Translations under genes and position numbers: made by a program | Assembly (NCBI GenBank): GCA_964521865.1 | Contig: CAZFTJ010000016.1 | Location: 41,872 to 105,871 of the forward strand | Direction of reading: 5' to 3' | Length of the DNA: 64,000 nt | Origin: CAYSRJ01 sp964521865 | GTDB lineage: Bacteria > Spirochaetota > B62-G9 > DRHN01 | Shown: positions 18,238 through 26,752 of the stretch, one piece after another | How positions within the stretch are numbered: the stretch's first letter is position 1 | Layout of the letters: each line of letters begins with the position of its first letter | The notes under the pieces: model-generated | The model's input: only the letters and a program-made list of their open reading frames with translations | Databases searched by the model: none | Told to the model about the DNA's origin: nothing

Positions 18238-19497
18238 TTATTCAAGAGACTCCCTCCCCTCAATTGCCTTGTTGAAAAATTCGGCAATATTTTTTATATT
18301 TGCACTTCTTGGATTGTATTCAGACATAGAGTACATCTCCTCAGCACGTCGTAATATATATTGAGCAAGTTTAGTAATGTCTTTTTTTGAAATACCGAAA
18401 TCTTTTAAGCTTGTGGGTATGCCAATATCCTCTAGTAATTCGAATGTTTTTACTACAACCTTTTTCGAAGATTCTTTTGCATTCGATCCTGATATATCAG
18501 CACCCATTGCCTCAGCAATTTTTATTAATTTTTTTCTGGCATATTCATTCGAGAAATTATACCAAAATACGTATGGTAATAAAACACCGCAGGTTTCACC
18601 GTGTAACATACCATGCAGAGCTGAGATGCCTTCTGAGGCTACATGTCCAATCAAAGCCGGTCCTGCAATCCAAGGATAACTTATTACTATACCTCCTATT
18701 GTTGCTGCTAGGGACATATTCCATCGTGCTATCATATCATTTCCCTGCTTACAGGCTCTTCTCAGGTTATTAGCTATCAGCTCTATTGCTTTCAAAGCCA
18801 AAGCATCAGATATTGGATTGGCCTGGAGGGAGAGAGCAGCTTCTGCGACATGACTCATTGCATCCATTCCACAGCATGCCGTTTGTTTTTTCGGTAAACC
18901 GGTTATTAGATTCGGATCGATTATTGCTGCATCTGCCATGACTGAATCCCCCGCCATCCAGGTTTTTATTAATCCAATGCTTTCATCCTTTACAATAACA
19001 ACGGCAAAATTTGAGCATTCACTGCCTGTTCCTGAAGTTGTCGGTACCATTATTTTTGGTTTTGATTTTCCCAAAGGCTTATCAGTAGGACAGAGATAGT
19101 CTTCTACTTCACCGGAAGTATTCGCCATTACTGCTGCTATTTTTGTGATATCCATAACAGAACCACCGCCGATTCTAATGAAAAGGCCATAATTACCTTT
19201 TCTTGCTTTTTCGATAGTTTGATGTACTTCTGCAATATCTGGTTCATGTGGCGCCGTACTAACAATGTCAATGTTAAAACCTGTATTTTTCAGGGATTTT
19301 GTCGGTTGTTCGATCAATCCCAGCTTTTCAATATTGTTGTCTGTAACCAGCATAATGTTCTTATTTTCCGCCAATTCATGTGCCAGATTATTCAATTTAC
19401 TGATGATGTTAATACCCATAAAAATTTTTGGTACATTACTATACTCATCCATTCTATTCAGTATATTTTCACCCATCCTCCTATCTTGATCACACAT
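18238..19497 (-). CDS. Iron-containing alcohol dehydrogenase
   Basis: A 419-residue group III (Fe-ADH) enzyme. It shows the NAD-binding GGGSVMDITK, TTSGTGSECSNFAVV, and the metal-site segments CCGMDAMSHVAEA and HGMLHGETCGVLLP with conserved histidines. These enzymes reduce aldehydes or oxidise alcohols. SarD, the sulfoacetaldehyde reductase of anaerobic taurine degradation, belongs to this family and is likewise fed by an aminotransferase; the aminotransferase 44 bases upstream makes that comparison reasonable, as an inference only. AAGGAG lies eight bases before the chosen ATG. Confidence 0.9.
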   Translation of the reverse strand: MCDQDRRMGENILNRMDEYSNVPKIFMGINIISKLNNLAHELAENKNIMLVTDNNIEKLGLIEQPTKSLKNTGFNIDIVSTAPHEPDIAEVHQTIEKARKGNYGLFIRIGGGSVMDITKIAAVMANTSGEVEDYLCPTDKPLGKSKPKIMVPTTSGTGSECSNFAVVIVKDESIGLIKTWMAGDSVMADAAIIDPNLITGLPKKQTACCGMDAMSHVAEAALSLQANPISDALALKAIELIANNLRRACKQGNDMIARWNMSLAATIGGIVISYPWIAGPALIGHVASEGISALHGMLHGETCGVLLPYVFWYNFSNEYARKKLIKIAEAMGADISGSNAKESSKKVVVKTFELLEDIGIPTSLKDFGISKKDITKLAQYILRRAEEMYSMSEYNPRSANIKNIAEFFNKAIEGRESLE

Positions 19498-19541
19498 TTA
19501 TCCGCACTCCTTATCTAAATAATTTACCCAACCCGAGTTGT

Positions 19542-20873
19542 TTACCATGAATGATGCAACATGTTCAATGTTTCTTCAAAGGCCTCAAGGATTTTATTGT
19601 AGTCATCATCCGTATGTTTAATTGAAAGATGAATTGTCTCTGTCGCATCCCCTCCCACCATTATTACTCCCTTGTTCAGCATGGTGATGAAAAATTTATG
19701 CCATAATGAACGATCTGCTGTTGCCATCGTTCTGTAGTCCACTACCTTTCTGTCTGTAAACACCATTCCGCCTATGGCGCCCAGATGATTTACCTGAGCA
19801 GCCACTCCTGTTTTTTTAATAATATCCTTCATAGCTTCAAACATATAATCTGCCTTTTTTATTAATGTTTTTGTTACTTCCGGGGTAAGAACAGCTCTTA
19901 GAGTGGTGAGGCAGGCGGTTATACCGACAGGATTGGCGTTGTAAGTGCCGTAATGTGCAACAGATCCTTCGAACTGTTTCATTATTTCTCGTTTTCCACC
20001 GAAGGCTGCTATTGAAAACCCCCCACCGATGGCTTTTGAAAGTGTAATCAGGTCCGGCATAACATTGAAAAATTCAGAGGCACCACCGTATGAAACCCTG
20101 CATCCTGTTATTATTTCATCGAAAATAAGAACAATATTTTCCCTTTCTGTAATCTCTCTTACTTGCTTTAAATACCCTTCCTTGGGAAGTATAACACTCG
20201 CCTTGCCCATTACGGGTTCCATGATAAAGGAGGCGATTTCACCCTCATGCTTGCGGACTGCATATTCAAGAGCCTCAATATCATTAAAAGGGACAACAAC
20301 AATAGTTTTCCCCACGCATTCAGGGATTCCTTCAGATATTTTAACAGTACTTGGTAATCGAGCAGGCCCTCTTTCTTCCTTGCTTGAATGTATGCTCTAG
20401 AGAGCATAGTCCTGAGGGCCATGATACCCGCCTTCCAGTTTAATGATTTTATTCTTACCCGTATATCCCCTTGCCGCTCTGATCGCATGCATAGTCACTT
20501 CTATTCCGGAATTGCCAAACCGAACCATTTCCATAAAAGGAAATCTCTTCTGTAGCTCTTTAATAGCAAGAAATTGTTTTTCATAAGGCATTGCATAGGT
20601 GCTCCCTCTGCCAAGCTGTTCTTTTACCGCTTCCATTATCTGAGGGTGGGCATGACCAACGATCAAGGGGCCATATGCACACTGGCAATCAATATATTCA
20701 TTACCATCGATGTCCCATCCTTTGGAGCCCTTACCCTCTTTTATAAAAAACGGATATGGAGAAAAGGCTCTCACATTACTCCCGACCCCCGATGGCATCA
20801 CCTCTTTCATCTTTTCCCAGGCAATTTTCGATTTTTGATGTTTTTGAATATATTCCTCTTCATAATCTTTCAT
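19542..20873 (-). pseudogene. Class III aminotransferase with in-frame amber codon
   Basis: A PLP-dependent class III aminotransferase similar to glutamate-1-semialdehyde aminomutase, full length (about 440 codons) but interrupted by one TAG at 20397-20399. Reading continues in the same frame: GGYHGPQDYAL, stop, then SIHSSKEERGPARLPS. Before the stop are WDIDGNEYIDC and GNSGIEVTMHAIRAARG. After it are FDEIITGCRVSYGG (PLP-binding Asp) and TLSKAIGGGFS (PLP lysine). Nothing else looks decayed. Either a single recent nonsense change, readthrough or suppression, or a sequence error. The neighbouring Fe-ADH suggests it normally makes an aldehyde from an amine. The ATG at 20873 is preferred over an upstream TTG. 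Confidence 0.8.
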
Positions 20874-20913
20874 TTGTATTAACAACCTTCTTTATAGAGA
20901 GTTATTTTGTAAT

Positions 20914-20961
20914 AAAAATCCGAGAAGGGCAGCATGGCTATACTGACCCTTCCGGATTTTT
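20914..20961 (-). terminator. Terminator after the sulfotransferase gene
   Basis: Inverted repeat AAAAATCCG...CGGATTTTT (20914-20922 and 20953-20961) with inner arms AAGGG/CCCTT. Read on the minus strand it ends in TTTTTATT. It lies between the sulfotransferase and aminotransferase genes, so the last three genes are either attenuated or need readthrough. Confidence 0.65.
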
Positions 20962-21024
20962 CAAAATATTCGTTACTCAGTCATAATGTTTGGTTATTTT
21001 ATTTTTTATCTACCGATGGACACC

Positions 21025-21762
21025 TCACTTTCCTCCAATTCTATTTTCATGCATCAGCTTATAAAATGGGAGATGGTAGTTGTAGTACTCTCTGAGATGC
21101 GGTTTGTCATCAAGGGTGATCTCGAACTTCTCCATATTTTTCACAATCCCACTGCTCTTTGCCGCATCGGTGTGCCATTCTTTCCATGAATCCCATTCTG
21201 ATTTATGACCCGGTTGCCATGTTAGCGATTCAGGTAAAAATTCGATGCTTAACGCCTCACAGTAGGCTTTGACGACCCTCTCAGGATCGTCCTCCAGATC
21301 ATCAGCATCAATGACTGCAGGAGTCTTTCCCGTCAATTTCTTCACCTTATCAAAGATTTTCCACTGTAGCTCGAAACCGATTTCCACAGAAGTGACTTCG
21401 GGATTTACTGTGTAATGTGAAAGTATTGTTTTTTCTGGGTCGCGTATTAGAAAAGTATTTTCTATTGAATTAAGGAATGTATCATCATCTATTATATGAT
21501 CAAAGCAGTGAAAGCACATATCCTTGAAGTATACAAGAGCCTTCTCAGCTTCAGAGAGAATGTAATTTTTAATATCCGGGTAAGTCTGTGGATGATTCGG
21601 ATCTTGGTGCCCATACGGGATTGGAGCACGTTTTTCATGGAAGTAAAAGAGATAGGAGAATGGTTCATGAAGAATTGTAAAATCTCCCCTCTCCATGAAT
21701 ATCCTTTCCATAGCGGTTGAAAGTGACCTAGGATGGACCCATAGTGCTATAGCCTTGTTCAT
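21025..21762 (-). CDS. PAPS-type sulfotransferase family protein
   Basis: A 245-residue P-loop sulfotransferase-like protein. The phosphosulfate loop is near the N-terminus (LWVHPRSLSTAMERIF, about residues 7-22) and the 3'-phosphate site is probably FLIRDPEKTILSHY (about residues 105-118). Members move a sulfuryl group from PAPS to a hydroxyl or amine; this compact, single-domain subgroup is poorly characterised. AAGGAG lies eight bases before the ATG. It sits between the ABC permease and the aminotransferase in the same operon as ATP sulfurylase, hinting at an organosulfur compound as substrate or product. No PAPS-forming kinase is present locally. Confidence 0.8.
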   Translation of the reverse strand: MNKAIALWVHPRSLSTAMERIFMERGDFTILHEPFSYLFYFHEKRAPIPYGHQDPNHPQTYPDIKNYILSEAEKALVYFKDMCFHCFDHIIDDDTFLNSIENTFLIRDPEKTILSHYTVNPEVTSVEIGFELQWKIFDKVKKLTGKTPAVIDADDLEDDPERVVKAYCEALSIEFLPESLTWQPGHKSEWDSWKEWHTDAAKSSGIVKNMEKFEITLDDKPHLREYYNYHLPFYKLMHENRIGGK

Positions 21763-21844
21763 AATTGATTCTCCTTAAATATGTAGTGTTATTTTAGGAT
21801 ATTCTATCTAAACATCTGGTTAGTAAGGCATGTTTTTACGGTGC

Positions 21845-22018
21845 TTATGGAGGATCAGATTCTATCCAGTTGATTGTTAAATGGGAGTATTGTTTAAAAA
21901 ACCATAACGGAACATATCTTATTTTTACGAAAAGAAGTAGTCTATTGAATTCGCAACTTAAAGTTTTATCAGTTAACGGGAGAAAAAATCTGCGTTTACT
22001 TTTTTCCCTTATCATCAT
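21845..22018 (-). CDS. Small ORF ending in the WIESDPP motif
   Basis: A 57-codon ORF in the gap between the second ABC permease and the sulfotransferase gene. ATG at 22018 has GAAGGAAG a few bases upstream. The first half is basic and unremarkable; the end, LW-FFKQ-Y-SH-LTINWIESDPP then stop, matches the C-terminal half of the 29-residue peptide encoded at 26354-26443 at LW, Y, LTI and WIESDPP. It may be a real second peptide or a remnant of one. No known family was recognised. Confidence 0.4.
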   Translation of the reverse strand: MMIREKSKRRFFLPLTDKTLSCEFNRLLLFVKIRYVPLWFFKQYSHLTINWIESDPP

Positions 22019-22059
22019 CCAACTTCCTTCATTACTGTGTAGTCTTAATATGTACAATA

Positions 22060-22935
22060 CTAACCAGCCCTCTTTCGACTCATAATAACCAGACCGACAA
22101 GAGCCAGAAGTGAAGTACCCCCCATGAGTGCAACACTTATAGCATTAATCTGCGGGGTTATCTGAAAACGAAGCTTGGAAAAAAGATATATAGGTATAGT
22201 CGGTGTATGACCTATGAGAAATAGAGTTATTGGAAAATTCTCAAAAGAGAGGAGAAACGATATAACAGCCGCACCTAAGAGTGATGGAATTAAATATGGT
22301 ATCGTCACCTGGAAAACAGCCCCCCAGCGGCTTGAACCGAGATCCATTGCTGCCTCTTCCAATTCTATGGGAAATTTCCTTAAGCGTGCACTGATAATAA
22401 GTGTTCCCATGGTACCGATAAAACTGAACTGTCCCAGAACCACAGGTAAAAACCCTGGTTGCAGCATCTTAACGATTGGCATTGCAAGCCCCGGCCCTAA
22501 CAACGACCTGAAAAGACCGATCAACCCGTGAAAAAAAACCAGTATTGCGATGCCGGTAATAATACCAGGAATAACGAGTGGTGCGATTATAGCAAAGTGA
22601 AACAAACGTTTTCCAAGGAATTTTTCACGTACAAAGAGAAATGAGCTCAGTGTACCAGCAGTCACACTCAAAATACTTACCAACAGAGCTACCCTTAGAC
22701 TCATACCCAAAGCCGTGATCATTACTGTGTCATTAAGAACTCCGGTTCTTTTATCGTTTAAACTATAAAACCAGTCCAGGGTAAATCCACGCCATGGAAG
22801 AGAGGGAGATTCTGAATCGTTGAAGGCAAGAATTCCGTTTATTATCAATGGAACGAAAAGGAACAGTAAGAATGCCGATATGTAGACAATATATATAATT
22901 TTTAATGTGGAAGAACTCCCAGGTTTTTTCCTCAT
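22060..22935 (-). CDS. PotC-like ABC transporter permease
   Basis: A 291-residue inner-membrane permease of the spermidine/putrescine (PotC) type, with about six membrane segments and the EAA loop ELEEAAMDLGSSRWGAVFQVTIPYL split over residues 190-215. The start overlaps the stop of the preceding permease gene by 4 bases (ATGA). It is the last transporter gene before the sulfotransferase. The family carries polyamines, but homologues also carry other amines and betaines; here the sulfur genes point to an amino- or organosulfur compound. Confidence 0.9.
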   Translation of the reverse strand: MRKKPGSSSTLKIIYIVYISAFLLFLFVPLIINGILAFNDSESPSLPWRGFTLDWFYSLNDKRTGVLNDTVMITALGMSLRVALLVSILSVTAGTLSSFLFVREKFLGKRLFHFAIIAPLVIPGIITGIAILVFFHGLIGLFRSLLGPGLAMPIVKMLQPGFLPVVLGQFSFIGTMGTLIISARLRKFPIELEEAAMDLGSSRWGAVFQVTIPYLIPSLLGAAVISFLLSFENFPITLFLIGHTPTIPIYLFSKLRFQITPQINAISVALMGGTSLLALVGLVIMSRKRAG

Positions 22936-23849
22936 TTAATGATCTCCGTAAGTTTCTGGTTGGTGAGTTTTAACCCGAGGAATACAATGATACAGCTTAA
23001 AAGAAGAAGTAGGAAACCAAAGGCCGCCCCCTGGTTCCAGTTCCATACAACATTGAATTGGTCGTATATAATTTCAGTAAAATAGAGGCTGTTTTTCCCT
23101 CCTAGAATAGTAACTGTAAGATAATTACCAAGGGTCATCATAAATACAATGATACAGCCGGAAGTTATACCGGGAATACTGTGTGGCCAGATCACCTCCC
23201 AAAGTATTGTCCAGCGGTTTGCCCCGAGGTCTTGTGCCGCCTCGATCAAGGAATCATCAAAACCTTCAAGAACGCCATAGATTGGCATTAGCATGAATAA
23301 CATAGAAGCGTATACAAGGCCTACGAAGATTGCGTAATCGTTATAGAGCATTTCAATAGGTTGTTTTAAAATACCAATCTTAATAAATATCCAGTTTAAC
23401 ACACCACTCTCACGCAACATTATCATCCAGCTGTACGTCCTGACAAGTTCGCTTATCCAGAAGGGAAGGATTATCATAAGCAATAAAGCAAGCTTGCTAC
23501 GACCTTTTGCAACTTTTGCAAGAAAAAATGCTGTTGGAAAACAGATGCACAGCGCCATGATGGTTGTTCCAATTGAATACATGGTGGTTCTCAAAAAAAC
23601 GTGCCAGTATAAAGATTCAGAAAAAAATTTTATATAATTTCCGAAATAAATTCCCTCTTCAGGATGCCGATTTTTTAAGAATGAAATGATAAAAAGCTGT
23701 AGCTGTGGAATTGCAATAAGGAAAAGAACCCAAAAAATAAGCGGAATAAAGCAAACGATTTTAAACCAGTTTATCTTTTGGAAGGAAATAGTAACTTTTT
23801 TTACTACTATGAATATAATATTATGCGATTGTATATCCTCTTTTACCAT
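22932..23849 (-). CDS. PotB-like ABC transporter permease
   Basis: A 305-residue permease of the PotB type with six predicted membrane segments and the EAA loop LIEAAQDLGANRWTILWEV near residue 205. Its start overlaps the stop of the ATPase gene by one base and its stop overlaps the next permease start, so the three are translationally coupled. It forms the membrane channel with the PotC-like protein. Confidence 0.9.
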   Translation of the reverse strand: MVKEDIQSHNIIFIVVKKVTISFQKINWFKIVCFIPLIFWVLFLIAIPQLQLFIISFLKNRHPEEGIYFGNYIKFFSESLYWHVFLRTTMYSIGTTIMALCICFPTAFFLAKVAKGRSKLALLLMIILPFWISELVRTYSWMIMLRESGVLNWIFIKIGILKQPIEMLYNDYAIFVGLVYASMLFMLMPIYGVLEGFDDSLIEAAQDLGANRWTILWEVIWPHSIPGITSGCIIVFMMTLGNYLTVTILGGKNSLYFTEIIYDQFNVVWNWNQGAAFGFLLLLLSCIIVFLGLKLTNQKLTEIIK

Positions 23850-24991
23850 TATTCTCCCTCTCCGCCTACACTCATATCAATATCTTTTAATTGTTTTGTG
23901 GAGAAACAAAGGGTGTCGCTAATTTTCCAAGAAATATTTACTCTATCATGTGGTGATAACAAGGAGATGTGTGAAGCTTGTTGCACAAATATTTTTATTA
24001 GTAAATTTTCAGTTACTTCAACTATATATGTTGTTTTTGAGCCTTCAAAGATTGCATTTTTTACTAAACCATTATAGGACTGATAATCCTTTGTAAGACT
24101 ATTCTCAGGAGGATTTATCCGAATATTCTCAGGACGTATAAAAACGAGAGCATCGTTACTATTGAATAGATCTGGCTGGGGTATTCCTTTTACCTTAATT
24201 GAACCCACTTGTACAGTAACGATATTAGCAGCCTTTGAAAGAATCTTTCCTAGCAAACGGTTAGAATCTCCAACAAAAGCAGCAACAAAAGAAGTCGCCG
24301 GTTTATTAAAAAGATCATAAGGGCTTCCAATTTGTTCAAGCTTTCCGCTCAGCATGACTGCAATATTGTCGCTCATTGTCATGGCTTCACCCTGATCATG
24401 GGTTATATAGATAAAAGTAGTTCCCACCCGTTCTTGTAGGTTCTTCAACTCTATTTTCATATGTTCGCGAAGTTTGAGGTCAAGTGCTCCAAGAGGTTCA
24501 TCAAGGAGCAATACTGTGGGGTCTAAAACCAGACAACGGGCAATGGCAACCCTCTGCATTTGCCCACCGGAAAGTTGATGAATTGCTTTGTTTCCAAAAC
24601 CAGAAAGCCCCACCTTGTTAAGTATTTGTAATACACGTTTATTTATTTCATTTTTTGTAACTTTTCTCCTTTTCAAACCAAAGGCGATGTTTTCATAAAC
24701 GGATTTTAAGGGGAAAAGTGCAAGGTGCTGAAATACGAGATTCGTCCGCCTCCTATTTGGAGGAATATTATTTACTTTTTCTCCGCCTATATACACATCT
24801 CCTTCATCAGGGGTCTCAAACCCTGAAATCATCCTTAAGAGTGTGGTTTTACCACATCCACTTGGACCGAGAATTGAGAAGAAATTACCTTTTGATACAG
24901 AAAAGGAGACATTTTGAACTGCTGTGAATGTTCCGAATTTTTTGGTTAAGTTATGTACTGAAATGTCTATTTTATCATTGCGGTTATCCAT
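23849..24991 (-). CDS. PotA-like ABC transporter ATPase
   Basis: A 380-residue ATPase with Walker A GPSGCGKTT (about residue 37), signature LSGGQMQRVAIAR, Walker B VLLLDEPLGALD and switch histidine in THDQGEAM, followed by a C-terminal TOBE-type regulatory domain (about residues 280-365). All catalytic motifs are intact. AGAGGAAG precedes the ATG. It energises the two permeases encoded next. Confidence 0.93.
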   Translation of the reverse strand: MDNRNDKIDISVHNLTKKFGTFTAVQNVSFSVSKGNFFSILGPSGCGKTTLLRMISGFETPDEGDVYIGGEKVNNIPPNRRRTNLVFQHLALFPLKSVYENIAFGLKRRKVTKNEINKRVLQILNKVGLSGFGNKAIHQLSGGQMQRVAIARCLVLDPTVLLLDEPLGALDLKLREHMKIELKNLQERVGTTFIYITHDQGEAMTMSDNIAVMLSGKLEQIGSPYDLFNKPATSFVAAFVGDSNRLLGKILSKAANIVTVQVGSIKVKGIPQPDLFNSNDALVFIRPENIRINPPENSLTKDYQSYNGLVKNAIFEGSKTTYIVEVTENLLIKIFVQQASHISLLSPHDRVNISWKISDTLCFSTKQLKDIDMSVGGEGE

Positions 24992-25070
24992 GGGACTTCC
25001 TCTTGTTATGCATGAATACGAACTAATTAATGATTAGGGGAGACATATGCCTCCCCTTTATAAAAGTTAT

Positions 25071-26207
25071 TTATTTAGCAACTTTCAATTTTTCTTCCAT
25101 TTCAGAGTTTATTTCGTTTATGTAACTAACAAGTGGGGCATACCAGTTGATATTATCGACTGCTTCTGGTGGATAAGCATCGTTAATTACTTTCTGACGG
25201 TCTTCAGGTAAAAGGTTTACTGCTCCTTTTACCGCAGACATATACCCGGTTTTATCCATGATCTGTGCACCTTTTTCCTCTGTTAACATCCAGTTGATCC
25301 ATGTATATGCTGCATCGAGATTTTTTGCTCCTGCTGATATTGTGTACGTGTCAATCCAGCCGAGAGCCCCTTCTTTCGGACAAAAAAATCTAATGTGTGG
25401 GTTGGTTTTATTTAGAAGAAATCCCGTTCCATCCCAACCCTGGGAAATCCAGCACTCTTCTGTTGTCATTAAATCAAGCTGTTCCTGTCTTGTTGTCCAA
25501 TATGTTTTAATGCATGGTTTCCTTGAGATTAGAAAATCGAGGATCTTTTCCATCATTTTTCGATATGATGATTCATTGCCGTAATTACCGAAAAAATCAA
25601 TACCCATTCCGTATGCTGCACCAGCAAATGTAAACCATGTATACCTGGTTGTTACTTTTCCACAGTACTTTTCATCGTATAGATCCATAAATGAATATGA
25701 ATCTTTTTTTATACGATCAGTATTAACAATCAGGCCGACAGTTCCCCAGGTGTAGGGGATAGAGTATTGTTTTCCATCAATGGTGGTGGCCTCTTTTGTC
25801 CCCCTGGCTAATGAAGGAATAATATTGTTTATAACTTTAATTTTTGAAAAATCAATTGGCTGATAAATACCGAAAGCCTTCTGAGCATCAGCAACCTGGT
25901 TGAAGGTAGGCTGGACAAGATCATATCCTTCTCCTTTTGTAGCTCTCATTTTGCTTATGCACTCGCCATTTTCAGCAAAATAAGTTACATGGACATTAAT
26001 ACCGGTTTCATTTTCAAAATCAGCTTTCATTTTCTCCGGTACATATCCCTCCCATGTAAGGATTGAGAGCTCTTTCGCTTTTTCTTTTTCACCACCTGCA
26101 AACCCATAAAAAGCGCTCCCGAAAAGAACTAATAAAACGATAAAAAAAAGAATACTCTGCCAAATCCATTTCCTGTGTTTCATCTGTAAAAAATTTGTTT
26201 TGTTCAT
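25071..26207 (-). CDS. PotD-like periplasmic binding protein
   Basis: A 378-residue extracellular binding protein of the PotD/PotF type. The N-terminus is basic, then a hydrophobic segment (about residues 16-33) and GFAGGEKEKAKEL, the usual cleavage region for spirochaete binding proteins. After that come LSILTWEGYVPEKM, ENETGINVHVTYF and WGTVGLIVNTDRI, all typical of polyamine-type binding proteins. AAGGAG precedes the ATG. The gene is preceded by a hairpin and a leader peptide ORF. Ligand identity is not readable here; the context suggests an amine linked to sulfur metabolism. Confidence 0.9.
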   Translation of the reverse strand: MNKTNFLQMKHRKWIWQSILFFIVLLVLFGSAFYGFAGGEKEKAKELSILTWEGYVPEKMKADFENETGINVHVTYFAENGECISKMRATKGEGYDLVQPTFNQVADAQKAFGIYQPIDFSKIKVINNIIPSLARGTKEATTIDGKQYSIPYTWGTVGLIVNTDRIKKDSYSFMDLYDEKYCGKVTTRYTWFTFAGAAYGMGIDFFGNYGNESSYRKMMEKILDFLISRKPCIKTYWTTRQEQLDLMTTEECWISQGWDGTGFLLNKTNPHIRFFCPKEGALGWIDTYTISAGAKNLDAAYTWINWMLTEEKGAQIMDKTGYMSAVKGAVNLLPEDRQKVINDAYPPEAVDNINWYAPLVSYINEINSEMEEKLKVAK

Positions 26208-26234
26208 TGCTTTCTCCTTATAAATAATTTTTAG

Positions 26235-26267
26235 CGTTAATACTATTTTATAAAAATAGTATTAACG
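26235..26267 (-). promoter_or_regulatory. Perfect 15-bp hairpin ahead of the binding-protein gene
   Basis: Arms CGTTAATACTATTTT and AAAATAGTATTAACG (26235-26249, 26253-26267) around a 3-base loop. It lies 27 bases before the binding-protein ATG and 86 bases past the leader peptide stop. No T-run follows on the minus strand, so it is better read as an attenuator or mRNA-stabilising structure than as a terminator. Confidence 0.6.
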
Positions 26268-26353
26268 ATTTTTCATATAATTTTTATCTGGTAGTAGGAC
26301 CTGATTAGTACTTTTTTGTAGTTACATAAATTAAGCAGGAATGTAAAATGGAG

Positions 26354-26443
26354 TTACTTCTTCCACGGTGGATCTGATTCAATCCAATCAATAGTAAGGA
26401 AGTCATAGTGTTGGAGAGACCATAGTAGGCGGGACTTTATCAT
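26354..26443 (-). CDS. 29-residue leader peptide (LTIDWIESDPPWKK end)
   Basis: A complete 29-codon ORF, too short for routine ORF calling. It starts with ATG at 26443 preceded by AAAGGGAG at good spacing, begins MIKSRLLWSLQHYDF and ends LTIDWIESDPPWKK. It lies about 54 bases downstream of the predicted transcription start and upstream of the hairpin and the ABC operon. The C-terminal motif is repeated in the ORF at 21845-22018. The pattern promoter, operator, short peptide, hairpin, transporter resembles leader-peptide control, or a micropeptide acting on the transporter. No known family was recognised. Confidence 0.65.
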   Translation of the reverse strand: MIKSRLLWSLQHYDFLTIDWIESDPPWKK

Positions 26444-26492
26444 TGTTACATCTCCCTTTCTTTGTCATTTATCAGGAGATGAAAAACATTGT

Positions 26493-26531
26493 GTTGTAGT
26501 ACAACTGTACACCATTACGAAAATTTGTCAA
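26493..26531 (-). promoter_or_regulatory. Promoter and palindromic operator of the ABC operon
   Basis: On the minus strand, TTGACA (26526-26531), a 16-base spacer, and TACAGT (26504-26509). Directly over and after the -10 is the palindrome GTTGTAGTACAAC (26493-26505), shaped like sites bound by FadR/FCD-type GntR regulators. A half-site GTTGTAC recurs at 26566-26572. No FCD regulator is encoded in the window. The remaining gap up to 26752 is AT-rich with no gene. Confidence 0.55.
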
Positions 26532-26752
26532 TAAAAAAATATAATATTTTTTCTTTTTTCAACTTGTTGTACGTAGAAAAATGTGAATAAGTACCATATT
26601 TTAAGTCTTAATTGATAATAGATAGTGCCTACAGGACCTAAAACTATAATTGTTTATATATTTAGAAAAACACATTTAATATATTGAAAATATTATGAAT
26701 GCTTTATATATTATAGACTTTGAACTCCTTAGGATGCACTGTCTACTGACAT

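Noticed and set aside
20397..20399. Amber codon as pyrrolysine or selenocysteine-like recoding
   Set aside because: No pyl genes or recoding element were seen and the position is not a catalytic residue; a nonsense change is simpler, though not proven.
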